A stretch of DNA of 64,000 nucleotides, taken from NCBI GenBank assembly GCA_014360755.1, contig JACIWX010000004.1, positions 201,172 through 265,171 of the forward strand, written 5' to 3'. Source of the DNA: Chloroflexota bacterium. GTDB taxonomy: Bacteria > Chloroflexota > Anaerolineae > UBA2200. Position numbers and translations under genes: made by a program. The notes beneath the pieces are model-generated. The model had not been told where the DNA came from, did no database searches, and saw only the letters and a program-made list of their open reading frames with translations. Below, piece by piece: positions 36,285 to 44,650 of the stretch (the stretch's first letter is position 1; every line of letters starts with the position of its first letter).

Positions 36285-36355
36285 GTGCCTCCTTTTGCCT
36301 AAAATACAGTAGGGCTGCGGGGATGGAATAATCCCCAACTGGCTGTGAAAAGAAA

Positions 36356-36640
36356 TTATCCACCCGAGATGGCTAGGAAAAGCATCAATTCATCACCATT
36401 AGCTAAGGGAAGTTGGAGCTGTTGCTGTCCTATCAACTGCCCATTGCGGAAGATGACGAGATAGGAAGCGATATTTCCATCCGAGCCCAGGAGCATTTCC
36501 CTAAGGGGCGCGCCGTGTTGGTCTGCCAAATGCCTCAGCGCTTCCGCCAGCGATGTCCCGTCGGGCAGTTCCACGGTCTCGCGTGCAGTGCCGGCGCCGC
36601 GCTGTAGTATGTTATGGTATCTTACATGGATGGTGATCAT
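36356..36640 (-). CDS. MoaD/ThiS-like sulfur-carrier protein
   Basis: The 94-residue protein is a beta-grasp ubiquitin-like carrier: MITIHVRYHNILQ at the start, PDGTSLAEALRHLA in the middle, LPLANGDELMLFLAISGG at the end. The C-terminal Gly-Gly is the thiocarboxylate-forming tail needed for molybdopterin synthesis. Its ATG overlaps the TGA of the aldehyde oxidoreductase gene (ATGA), so it is made together with it. It probably supplies sulfur for the tungstopterin cofactor of the two oxidoreductases; no MoaE is in the window. Confidence 0.85.
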   Translation of the reverse strand: MITIHVRYHNILQRGAGTARETVELPDGTSLAEALRHLADQHGAPLREMLLGSDGNIASYLVIFRNGQLIGQQQLQLPLANGDELMLFLAISGG

Positions 36641-38535
36641 CGCTGTAAGCGCTCGATCGCATCTTCTAAGCCCAGCTCGCGCAATTTCTCTGCCGTGGGC
36701 CAACCGGTCTCGGCATCCCATCCCCGGAGCTGATAGTACTCTTCAAGCATTGGTTCAATATCAATGGTCTGGCCTTTGGCATTCCCAGAAGGCGAAGCCT
36801 CTTCAGAAAAGCGGCTTGGCAATTTGTCATCAGCACGGGTGATGCCATGTAGTGCATTGTAGCAGCGCTGTAGATTATAGATGCGCTCGCCAATCCGTTG
36901 CAGCCGCTCAACAGGCATTTCCATGGCGGTTGCTGCTTCCAGCGCAGCGGCAATGTCAGGCCAGTAGATTTCGGCCAGGACGAATGTACCACCGGACTTG
37001 CACATCCCTACAGAATCCACCACTGCCCCAAAATCTTCCCCGTCCTTAACGAGGAATGCCTTATATTTTGTTGCCAGCGGCTGCACGATGTCTGGCAAGT
37101 ACTGTTCGCCATAGCGCCGACGTCCCTCGTCTGGATACCCGGTTTCGTCAATCACCGGGAAAGCTTTGAGGTGATCAGCGCCGCGGGTTGAAGTGACATG
37201 CGCCAAGCCCATGGATTTTTGGGCACGGCCATCTTGAGCGGCGATTTCCATGCCTTTCACATGCATAGCATACCGTTCTGCCCCTCGCCCAATGGTTTGC
37301 GCTGCGCGGCGCACTCCCTCTGCCAGCAAATTGCCAAAGCCTTCTCGATAGGCGATCATCCTTAAAAGTGGAAGAACTGTGTCCATATCACCCCAATACA
37401 GGGCAAGTCCGCCAGTGTCATCCAGATTCAGTATTTCTTCATCCCACAGTTCCATGGCGAAACTAATTACCCTGCCTGCCGAAATGGTGTCCAAGCCCAG
37501 TTCATCACACAAGCGGTTTGCCGCGAGGAGGGCATCCAGGTCGGCATTCCAGATACAAGCGCCCAGTGCATTGAGCGTCTCATACTCGACGCTGCGGAGG
37601 GCAGTCTCAGCGTAGGGACCATCGGGGACACGATATAGCTTATCACAAGCCACCGGGCAGCCAAAGCAAGCCAGGTCACGGACGAAAGCCCGTGCGCGCA
37701 ATGCGTCAATGTTGATGTGATCTACATAGGGGAATGAACCCATGCGAAAATTTTGGGTTGGGAAGCGGCCCAAAGCATCCATCAAGGAGACGATGCCCGG
37801 AGTCCCGCTGGCATGAACGGCGGGGAAAATGGGATTGGCACGGAGGCGTTGGTGCAAGGCAATGGCGAGTTTGTGTAAGCGATAGGGATCAGCAACACGA
37901 ATGGGGCCATGACCACGCACAGCAATCGCTTTGAGGCGTTTGCTACCCATTACCGCGCCTAGCCCACAGCGTGCCGCAGAGCGCTGGGGTGTGATTTGAA
38001 TGCCCGCGAAGCGGACCAAGTTTTCACCTGCTGGCCCAATCGTAGCCGTCTTTACAAGCGGGTCGCCCCAAGTTTGGCGGATAGCGTTTTCGGTCTGGGA
38101 TGTAGTGAGCCCCCATAGGTGGCTGGCATCGCGCAGTTCCACCTGGTTATCCGCGATAGCCAGGTACACCGGTCGCGGGGATTGCCCGGTGATGACCACA
38201 GCATCCCAGCCGGCGAACTTGAATTCTGGGCCAAGGAAGCCGCCGGTGTTGGCATCACCATAGATGCCGGTAAGCGGGGATTTGCCAATCACCTCCATGC
38301 GTCCCGGATTGGGCACGATGGTGCCGCAGAGAGGCCCTGTGGAGAAAATCAGTAGGTTCTCTGGGGCAAGGGCATCCACTTCTGGCGCTACATTTTCCCA
38401 TAGCAAGCGCGTGCCAAAGCCATTGCCACCGAGATAGTTCTCTGCCAACGCCTTATCGTACTCGCGCGTTTCTATCTTTCCAGAAGTTAAATCTACATAC
38501 AGGCATTTTCCTGCATAGCCACGGTAAGGAAACAT
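36637..38535 (-). CDS. Aldehyde:ferredoxin oxidoreductase, tungsten-type (copy 1)
   Basis: The 632-residue protein belongs to the AOR family. The N-terminal pterin-binding domain shows YAGKCLYVDLTSGKIE, YLGGNGFGTRLLWE, GYADANTGG-like GIYGDANTGGFLGPE, and RCGLGAVMGSKRLKAIAVRG. The 4Fe-4S cluster is held by CFGCPVAC plus a cysteine in ANRLCDELGLDTIS. These enzymes oxidise aldehydes to acids, or reduce acids, with ferredoxin at a W-bis-pterin site in the cytoplasm. Start ATG 38535 has GAGG nine bases upstream inside the ferredoxin stop region. It is coupled to MoaD downstream. Confidence 0.9.
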   Translation of the reverse strand: MFPYRGYAGKCLYVDLTSGKIETREYDKALAENYLGGNGFGTRLLWENVAPEVDALAPENLLIFSTGPLCGTIVPNPGRMEVIGKSPLTGIYGDANTGGFLGPEFKFAGWDAVVITGQSPRPVYLAIADNQVELRDASHLWGLTTSQTENAIRQTWGDPLVKTATIGPAGENLVRFAGIQITPQRSAARCGLGAVMGSKRLKAIAVRGHGPIRVADPYRLHKLAIALHQRLRANPIFPAVHASGTPGIVSLMDALGRFPTQNFRMGSFPYVDHINIDALRARAFVRDLACFGCPVACDKLYRVPDGPYAETALRSVEYETLNALGACIWNADLDALLAANRLCDELGLDTISAGRVISFAMELWDEEILNLDDTGGLALYWGDMDTVLPLLRMIAYREGFGNLLAEGVRRAAQTIGRGAERYAMHVKGMEIAAQDGRAQKSMGLAHVTSTRGADHLKAFPVIDETGYPDEGRRRYGEQYLPDIVQPLATKYKAFLVKDGEDFGAVVDSVGMCKSGGTFVLAEIYWPDIAAALEAATAMEMPVERLQRIGERIYNLQRCYNALHGITRADDKLPSRFSEEASPSGNAKGQTIDIEPMLEEYYQLRGWDAETGWPTAEKLRELGLEDAIERLQR

Positions 38536-38546
38536 ATGATCATACC

Positions 38547-38948
38547 TCACGGAACTTTTTGAACCGCCCCAAAGGGGCATATCGCGACGCACTCAGGTTC
38601 ACCCCCACACAGGTCACATTTGAAAGCCTTGCCCGATTCCGCGTCAAAGAATATGGCATGGTAGGGACATGCCTCCACACAGCTTTCACAGCCAATGCAT
38701 TCATCGTCATTTACCACCCAAGCTCCGGTGGCTTGGTCTTTGGTGATTGCTTCCACTGGGCATGCAGCTGCACAAGCCGCATCCTCACATTGACGGCAGA
38801 CATTGGGCGTAAAGGGGCCACTGTCTGTCTCGGCCAGAATGCGAATGCGCGCTCTTTCGGGCCAGATTGCTCCCTCGTGCTTCACGGAACAAAAATTCTC
38901 ACAAATCCGACACCCCGTGCATTTTTCGGCAATGGCTTCTAGGTGCAT
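38547..38948 (-). CDS. Ferredoxin-type protein with four 4Fe-4S motifs (HycB/DmsB-like)
   Basis: The 133-residue protein has sixteen cysteines in four groups: CTGCRICENFC, CRQCEDAACAAAC, CIGCESCVEAC and CDLCGGEPECVAIC. This is the pattern of electron-transfer subunits of molybdo- and tungsto-enzymes such as HycB, DmsB and AorA-type partners. ATG at 38948 follows GAGGTG; a GTG two codons earlier is possible. Lying between two aldehyde oxidoreductase genes, with gaps of 7 and 11 bases, it is the likely redox partner of both. Confidence 0.9.
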   Translation of the reverse strand: MHLEAIAEKCTGCRICENFCSVKHEGAIWPERARIRILAETDSGPFTPNVCRQCEDAACAAACPVEAITKDQATGAWVVNDDECIGCESCVEACPYHAIFFDAESGKAFKCDLCGGEPECVAICPFGAVQKVP

Positions 38949-38955
38949 ATTCACC

Positions 38956-40845
38956 TCACAGCGACGAAATCCATGGCTCCAACCCTAGCCGGCGCACTGT
39001 CTCCGGCGTAGGAATGCCATTCTTGTCCCACCCGCGCAGGGAATAGTAGCGATCGAGCATCGCTTCGAAATCGTGCAAGCGTCCAACATGCAATGGTTCT
39101 GGTGAAGTATAAACCCCTCCTGTTACCTCATCGCGTGTAAAGGCATATATCTCCAGTGGTTCGGTGAGGAAGCGTGTAGGCAAGCGGTCATCGGCGCGTG
39201 AAAGCCCCAGCCGCACGTTATATAGCCGTTCCAGGTTCACAATCCGCTCTCCTGCTTTCAGCAATTCTGCGCTGCTTATCTCCCGTTTCCACAGAGCGCT
39301 CAACCCACTGGCAAGGTCTTCCGGATAAAGGGCATAGGTCTCGGCTGTGCTGAACTTGCAAATACCCAAGGCATCTGACACCGCGCAGTAGTGCTCGGTG
39401 AAAACCACCAAGTCGGGCTTGTATGCCTCATTATCCGTTTCCATCAATTGGGGGACTAGTTCTGCAGGGAAGAAATGCCGCGCTGCCTCCAGGTTGCCAG
39501 CCAGGTCAATAGTCGGCAGGGCATAGAGGTGGTCGGCTCCGCGGTTGGAAGTTGCATGGCCCAAGCCAAACCCCTTGGCAATGCGTGGCTCTTGGCGGGG
39601 CAATTCCATCCCTTTGACATGCATGGCATAGTGGGGTGCGTTACCTCCAATGCGTTCCGCGGCACGACGTATCCCCTCGGACAGGAGATCGCCCAAGCCT
39701 TCCCTGCGGGCAATACGTTCAATCAAGCCCAGTACGGCGTTCGCATCCCCCCATTCCAGTGAGAGGTCATCAGAGTGAAGCAAACCCCGCTCATGGCACT
39801 CCATCGCAAAAGCGATAACCACACCAGTGGAGATGGTGTCCAGCCCGAAATCGTTACACATGCGGTTTGCATGGATGATCACTTCGGGATCGCTGATCCA
39901 GCACATTGGCCCCAGAGCGTCGGTCGTCTCATACTCAGGACCTTCCAACTCCCCGGCGTAAGGCCCATTCTCGATACGCGTGAGGCGGCTGCAGCGAATA
40001 GGACAAGAGAAACAACCCTTGGTCTGGTAGGTGTAGCGGGCAATAGCTTGGGCATCCACGCGCTCAGCCCAAGGCACTTGGCCTAACTGGTGATTGCGGG
40101 CAGGGAGATCACCGACCCGGTTCTTAGGTTTCACCAATACCACAGTGCCCCAATCGCGCAAGCCCACCACATTGGGGTGATCTCGCACTTTGGCAAAGGC
40201 ACGGCGTGCTTGCTCCAGAAATGGAAAGGGTAGGCTTTCCTCGCTCCGTCCACGCACCTGAATTGCTTTCAGGTTCTTGCTGCCCATAACGGCACCACCC
40301 CCACAACGGGCAGCCGCCCGGCCGCGGTCATTAATGATGGCAGCGATACGCACGCCCCGTTCTCCTGCTGGCCCGATGCAGGCTACACGCGCACCGTTTG
40401 TCTCCAATGCTTCATGAGTAGCCACAGTACCCAATCCCCAGAGGTGCTCAGCAGGCCGGATAGCAATGCCCTCTGGGGTTACTTCGAGATACACTGGCCG
40501 CTCCGCACGGCCGGTAATGACCAGCGCCTGGTATCCAGCGCGTCGGAGGGCTGGCCCAAAGAAGCCCGAACCGTTGGCATAGCCATAAATCCCGGTAAGG
40601 GGGGAGTGGAAAGTAACGTGGTAGCGGGCTCCAGTGGGCCATGGGGTGCCGGTGAAGGGACCCACAGCGAAGATAAGAGGGTTTTCAGGGGCAAAGGGAT
40701 CATTGGGATTGGCAATATGTCGGAAAAGCAACGCTGCTCCAAGCCCTCGCCCTCCGAGAAAAGCAGTAGTCAGGGAAGGATCAGGAGGCTGGAGGCTCAC
40801 TTTCTTTGTCGAAAGATCAATCCAGGCAACGGTTTGCTTGCTCAT
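38956..40845 (-). CDS. Aldehyde:ferredoxin oxidoreductase, tungsten-type (copy 2)
   Basis: This 629-residue AOR-family protein has VAWIDLSTKKVSLQ, FLGGRGLGAALLF, GIYGYANGSGFFGP and RCGGGAVMGSKNLKAIQVRG in the cofactor domain. CFSCPIRC and ANRMCNDFGLDTIS hold the cluster cysteines. It is clearly diverged from copy 1, so the two may act on different substrates or as a heteromer. ATG 40845 has AAAGG nine bases upstream. It is the first gene of the cluster, with a promoter at 40878-40907. Confidence 0.9.
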   Translation of the reverse strand: MSKQTVAWIDLSTKKVSLQPPDPSLTTAFLGGRGLGAALLFRHIANPNDPFAPENPLIFAVGPFTGTPWPTGARYHVTFHSPLTGIYGYANGSGFFGPALRRAGYQALVITGRAERPVYLEVTPEGIAIRPAEHLWGLGTVATHEALETNGARVACIGPAGERGVRIAAIINDRGRAAARCGGGAVMGSKNLKAIQVRGRSEESLPFPFLEQARRAFAKVRDHPNVVGLRDWGTVVLVKPKNRVGDLPARNHQLGQVPWAERVDAQAIARYTYQTKGCFSCPIRCSRLTRIENGPYAGELEGPEYETTDALGPMCWISDPEVIIHANRMCNDFGLDTISTGVVIAFAMECHERGLLHSDDLSLEWGDANAVLGLIERIARREGLGDLLSEGIRRAAERIGGNAPHYAMHVKGMELPRQEPRIAKGFGLGHATSNRGADHLYALPTIDLAGNLEAARHFFPAELVPQLMETDNEAYKPDLVVFTEHYCAVSDALGICKFSTAETYALYPEDLASGLSALWKREISSAELLKAGERIVNLERLYNVRLGLSRADDRLPTRFLTEPLEIYAFTRDEVTGGVYTSPEPLHVGRLHDFEAMLDRYYSLRGWDKNGIPTPETVRRLGLEPWISSL

Positions 40846-40877
40846 GTGTATCGCCTTTCCTTCGCCAATAGTGCTCA

Positions 40878-40907
40878 ATTATACTAACGATTAGCGTTCG
40901 CCGGCAA
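40878..40907 (-). promoter_or_regulatory. Promoter of the aldehyde oxidoreductase cluster
   Basis: On the minus strand TTGCCG (40907-40902), an 18-base spacer and a perfect TATAAT (40883-40878) lie just upstream of the first oxidoreductase gene. The rest of the interval 40846-41146 is AT-rich. It holds another TATAAT at 41037-41042 facing the GH31 gene, without a good -35 box; nothing else is recognised in it. Confidence 0.55.
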
Positions 40908-41146
40908 AATTTCTTGAGGCTCAGGTATCTCAGATGGATCATTTCTATCAAAGTACGATATTCATTTCCCAGCTACTTCATCCAAGAACATAGCATTTAG
41001 AAGAGAGGCCAAATCTTTATAAATAAGGCAAATGAGTATAATTGGCTCAATCATGCGCTTTCTCTAAAGACTTTTAGGATTTTATTATTGCGAACTATCC
41101 CGAGCACGACTGGCCACAATGAATAAATGCCAAGGAGGCATAAGGT

Positions 41147-43552
41147 ATGAATAAAGCTATTGATTGGCACACTGTGTGCTCCCCGCTGAACCTATGCGAT
41201 GTATATGTGCCTGCAAGTCATCTGCGCCGTTGGATTGAATATATACCCCGTGAGGGTGGGGTCGCTTTTCGTTGTGAAACAACGGATCGGCGAACAGTTG
41301 AATTCCGCTTGGATATTGTGATGCCAGATGTGGTGCGTGTGCGGATGAATGCTGACAGGATCCGCTCTGGCCCCAGCGATATGTTGATCCAACAGGACTG
41401 GCCACCTCCTCCTTATGATCTGAAAGATCATGAAGACTATTTGGTTCTCACCACAGAACGGATACGGCTGGAAGTCCAGCGCTTGCCATGGCAACTGCGC
41501 GTTTTTGACGCTCAGAGTCTTGGTACCACCATGCCCTTCTTCAGCCAGCGCATTGACGACCGCGTGTATGGTTCTCGTTACGAGGTAGCCCCTATTGGCT
41601 TCGATAGGGACCCCAATGGGCGCTTGACAGTGCGTGAGACAGTAGCGGTAACTCCTGGTGAATGTTTCTACGGCTTTGGAGAAAAGTTCACACCATGGAA
41701 CAAATGGGGGCAAGAATTGGTCTCATGGACAGTAGATGCGGGTAATGTGAGTAGCCATCGATCTTACAAGAATATCCCTTTCTTCATGAGCACTGCTGGG
41801 TATGGCCTGTTCGTTCACTCTTCATACCCCATCCTATACCGTATGGGCAGCGAATCCAGCATCTCCTATTCCATCCACGTTGATGATAGCCAGCTGGACT
41901 ACTTTTTGATCTATGGTCCAGATTTCAAACACATCCTCAAGCGCTATTGCGATTTGACAGGATATGCCCCTGTACCACCCCGATGGGCCTTTGGCTTTTG
42001 GATTTCCCGTTGCAGTTACCAAAGTCGCCAGGAAGTCGAAGCGATCATCCGCGAGATGCGCGCACGAGATTTTCCTTGCGATGTCATCCATCTGGATCCA
42101 TGGTGGATGGGGAATGGGCCTTGGTCAACCTATGAGTGGGACACTGAATCCTTTCCCAATCCCAAAGAGATGATACGAAGGCTGCGCGCCCAAGGGGTGC
42201 GTGTTTGTCTGTGGATTCACCCGTATATTCCCAAGGGCACCAAGGCATATGATGAAGTGCTAGCCAAAGGCTATTATGTCCATAGCCCCGATGGACATGT
42301 TAGTCCGCCGGTGGATTATTTCTTGGGGACTGACTTGGCGGTGCTGGATTTTACCAATCCACAAGCCTGTGCCTGGTTGGAATCCAAACTACAACCATTG
42401 CTAGACATGGGCGTAGCAGCATTTAAGACGGATTTTGGTGAGCAGGCGCCAGTAGATGCTGTCTACTATGACGGACGTTCTGGAGTGGAGATGCATAATT
42501 TGTATCCGTTGCTCTACAACCGTACGGTTTTTGAGCTGACAAGACGCCATTATGGACGAGGGCTTGTTTGGGGCCGCTCGGCTTACGCTGGCTCACAACG
42601 TTATCCAGTGCAGTGGGGTGGGGACAGCTACGGTAGTTTCGACCAGTTAGCTAGTCAGATGCGCGGCCTGCTGAGCTATGGCATGTCAGGGGTGCCTTTC
42701 TGTAGCCATGATGTCGGCGGCTTTGACTACTCACCGTCGGCATTCGATTGGCCGAAGCCAGAGGAATATCCTAAAGATCCCGTCCTGTATGTCCGTTGGC
42801 TGCAGTTCGGCGTCTTTTCTTCCCATGTACGGGCTCACGGCAAGCAGCCACGTGAACCATGGACTTATGGCCCGCAGGCAGAGGAGATCGCCCGCCGATA
42901 TCTCAAACTGCGCTATCGCTTGTTGCCATACATCTATTCAGAAGCAATGAAATCAGCCCAGACTGGCCTCCCTATGGTGCGGCCGTTGGTGTTAGAGTTC
43001 CAGTCTGATCCCAATACCTACAGCCTCGATTCACAGTACATGTTTGGCGAGAGTTTTCTGGTAGCACCTATAGTAACCCCTTCAAACCACCGCCTGGTCT
43101 ACCTGCCTCCCGGCGATTGGGTAGACTACTGGAACAAGAGACTGGTGAAAGGCGGATGCTGGATCGAGGTCGAGGCGCCACTTGAGATCATCCCGTTGTG
43201 GGTACGAGCAGGAGCAATCATCCCGATGGGTCCAGAGTTATCCTATGTGGAAGAGAAACCCCTCGATCCCCTGACGTTAGAGCTGTACTGGCCTAAAGAT
43301 TTCGTGGAGACGATAGTGCAGGAGGAGGATCAACCAGGAATCCCAGTACGGTACAAACGCAAGGGAAAAACATTGAACATTGAAGCTGGGCCGGCTCCTG
43401 GGCAAGTGGAGATCGTGTTGTATGGTGAGTCAATCAAAGAAGCGATTTGTCATGGCGCGGCTCTGAATGTATTGCCTTGTCCTGGAGGGCAGTTTGTCCG
43501 CGTTGATGGGTCGAAACGTGTATCGGTTGTGTTGCGGCTTGCAGAGGGCTAA
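41147..43552 (+). CDS. GH31 glycoside hydrolase (alpha-xylosidase YicI-like)
   Basis: The 801-residue enzyme has the GH31 N-terminal beta domain and a catalytic barrel with WISRCSYQSRQEVEA, CDVIHLDPWWMG, nucleophile D429 in FKTDFGEQAPVDAVYYDG and acid/base D493 in WGGDSYGSF. Beta domains follow (IPLWVRAGAIIPMGP). KTDFGE and the segment after it match alpha-xylosidases of the YicI type better than alpha-glucosidases. No signal peptide is visible, so it acts in the cytoplasm on imported xylose- or glucose-containing oligosaccharides. AAGGAGG precedes the ATG. Confidence 0.9.
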   Translation: MNKAIDWHTVCSPLNLCDVYVPASHLRRWIEYIPREGGVAFRCETTDRRTVEFRLDIVMPDVVRVRMNADRIRSGPSDMLIQQDWPPPPYDLKDHEDYLVLTTERIRLEVQRLPWQLRVFDAQSLGTTMPFFSQRIDDRVYGSRYEVAPIGFDRDPNGRLTVRETVAVTPGECFYGFGEKFTPWNKWGQELVSWTVDAGNVSSHRSYKNIPFFMSTAGYGLFVHSSYPILYRMGSESSISYSIHVDDSQLDYFLIYGPDFKHILKRYCDLTGYAPVPPRWAFGFWISRCSYQSRQEVEAIIREMRARDFPCDVIHLDPWWMGNGPWSTYEWDTESFPNPKEMIRRLRAQGVRVCLWIHPYIPKGTKAYDEVLAKGYYVHSPDGHVSPPVDYFLGTDLAVLDFTNPQACAWLESKLQPLLDMGVAAFKTDFGEQAPVDAVYYDGRSGVEMHNLYPLLYNRTVFELTRRHYGRGLVWGRSAYAGSQRYPVQWGGDSYGSFDQLASQMRGLLSYGMSGVPFCSHDVGGFDYSPSAFDWPKPEEYPKDPVLYVRWLQFGVFSSHVRAHGKQPREPWTYGPQAEEIARRYLKLRYRLLPYIYSEAMKSAQTGLPMVRPLVLEFQSDPNTYSLDSQYMFGESFLVAPIVTPSNHRLVYLPPGDWVDYWNKRLVKGGCWIEVEAPLEIIPLWVRAGAIIPMGPELSYVEEKPLDPLTLELYWPKDFVETIVQEEDQPGIPVRYKRKGKTLNIEAGPAPGQVEIVLYGESIKEAICHGAALNVLPCPGGQFVRVDGSKRVSVVLRLAEG

Positions 43553-43686
43553 TATGCTTCAGGATTGGCTCCATCTGTGCGGGGAAAATACCTTTGGGAA
43601 CGTATCTCCATGACTTGGTACAGGCATTCCATTGGCACTACAACCGCGCTAGGCATGATGTGTTCTACTAGAGAGAAGGTTGGTGG

Positions 43687-43692
43687 TATAAT
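43687..43692 (+). promoter_or_regulatory. Extended -10 promoter candidate of the ECF operon
   Basis: TGGTATAAT is an extended -10 element. A weak TTCTAC lies 18 bases upstream. The leader to the GTG at 43778 would be about 80 bases, with no known riboswitch pattern visible. Confidence 0.45.
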
Positions 43693-43777
43693 ACATGCGA
43701 CATTGTGCTGGGTGCACTGCTGTGTATTCACAGGGGGATGCATACTAGCCTACAAGGATACGAAAGGAGGATTCGCT

Positions 43778-44560
43778 GTGTCTATCAAGCCCGCTGGTGA
43801 AGAACGTGAAGTAAAACTCCTAGGTGGAGCAACTGTTGATGGGGCGCCAATCGCCTATCTGATCGTACTGGCTGCCGTAGTAACGGGATTAGCGCTTATT
43901 CCGCTTTCGGTTGTGCTTGGCTCTGGCAAGAGTTTCCCCATGAGCCAGGGGATTTATCCACTAGTTGGTTGGATCTTGGGCCCAATTGCTGGCGCAATTG
44001 CCAGTGCTATTGGCGCATCGCTAGGTATCTTTATCGCCCCCCATACAACGACTGTGCCGCTGGCTACGGTATTAGGAGCGGTAATGGGAAGCTTTGCGGC
44101 TGGTGCCATGGTCGCGGCTGGCCCGCGTAGGAATTGGTGGCTGCCGTTGTCCCTCTTGCTCTTTGTCATTTATGGCTTCTATGGAGGACGAGCAGTTCTG
44201 CAAAATGGCGTGCCAGTCTATGCAGTGGTATTGGGTTCATTCATTAACTGGTCTGCTTTGCTCCTGTTCCTATTGCCAACGCGCAGGTTAGCCGCCAGTT
44301 GGATCGGGCATCAAGATTTGCGGCGGGTTGCTAGTGGGCTCTTCTTGGGCACCTGGATGGCAGCAGGGCTCTCGCATCTCACAGCAGCCGCTATCGTCTA
44401 TTTCGTGGTCAACTGGCCAGAAGCGGTCTGGCTAGCGATGGCTCCCCTTGCTCCGTTGGAACATCTCGCTCGTTGCGTAGTGGGGACGGTTATTGGCACG
44501 GGCGTGATCGCTGGCTTGCGCGCCATTGGTCTGGTCAAGCCCGCTTGGGCAGTCTACTAG
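43778..44560 (+). CDS. ECF transporter S component (substrate-binding membrane protein), substrate unknown
   Basis: The 260-residue membrane protein has about seven hydrophobic segments. One glycine/alanine-rich region, YPLVGWILGPIAGAIASAIGASLG, is typical of S components and related prokaryotic uptake proteins. It contains no ATPase motif. It stands directly before the fused ATPase and T-component genes, and this position is the main reason for the call. GTG at 43778 follows AAAGGAGG eight bases upstream; the frame is open to 43565 but that stretch contains the promoter. The ligand could be a vitamin or, given the GH31 neighbour, another small molecule. Confidence 0.7.
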   Translation: MSIKPAGEEREVKLLGGATVDGAPIAYLIVLAAVVTGLALIPLSVVLGSGKSFPMSQGIYPLVGWILGPIAGAIASAIGASLGIFIAPHTTTVPLATVLGAVMGSFAAGAMVAAGPRRNWWLPLSLLLFVIYGFYGGRAVLQNGVPVYAVVLGSFINWSALLLFLLPTRRLAASWIGHQDLRRVASGLFLGTWMAAGLSHLTAAAIVYFVVNWPEAVWLAMAPLAPLEHLARCVVGTVIGTGVIAGLRAIGLVKPAWAVY

Positions 44561-44650
44561 CTGATCACGCTGGCCACACCTGTTGGCTTGCCTACACTAT
44601 GGTTACTGTGAGCAGGTGTCGCTCATGCTCTTCCAAGAGGCTATCCCGAT

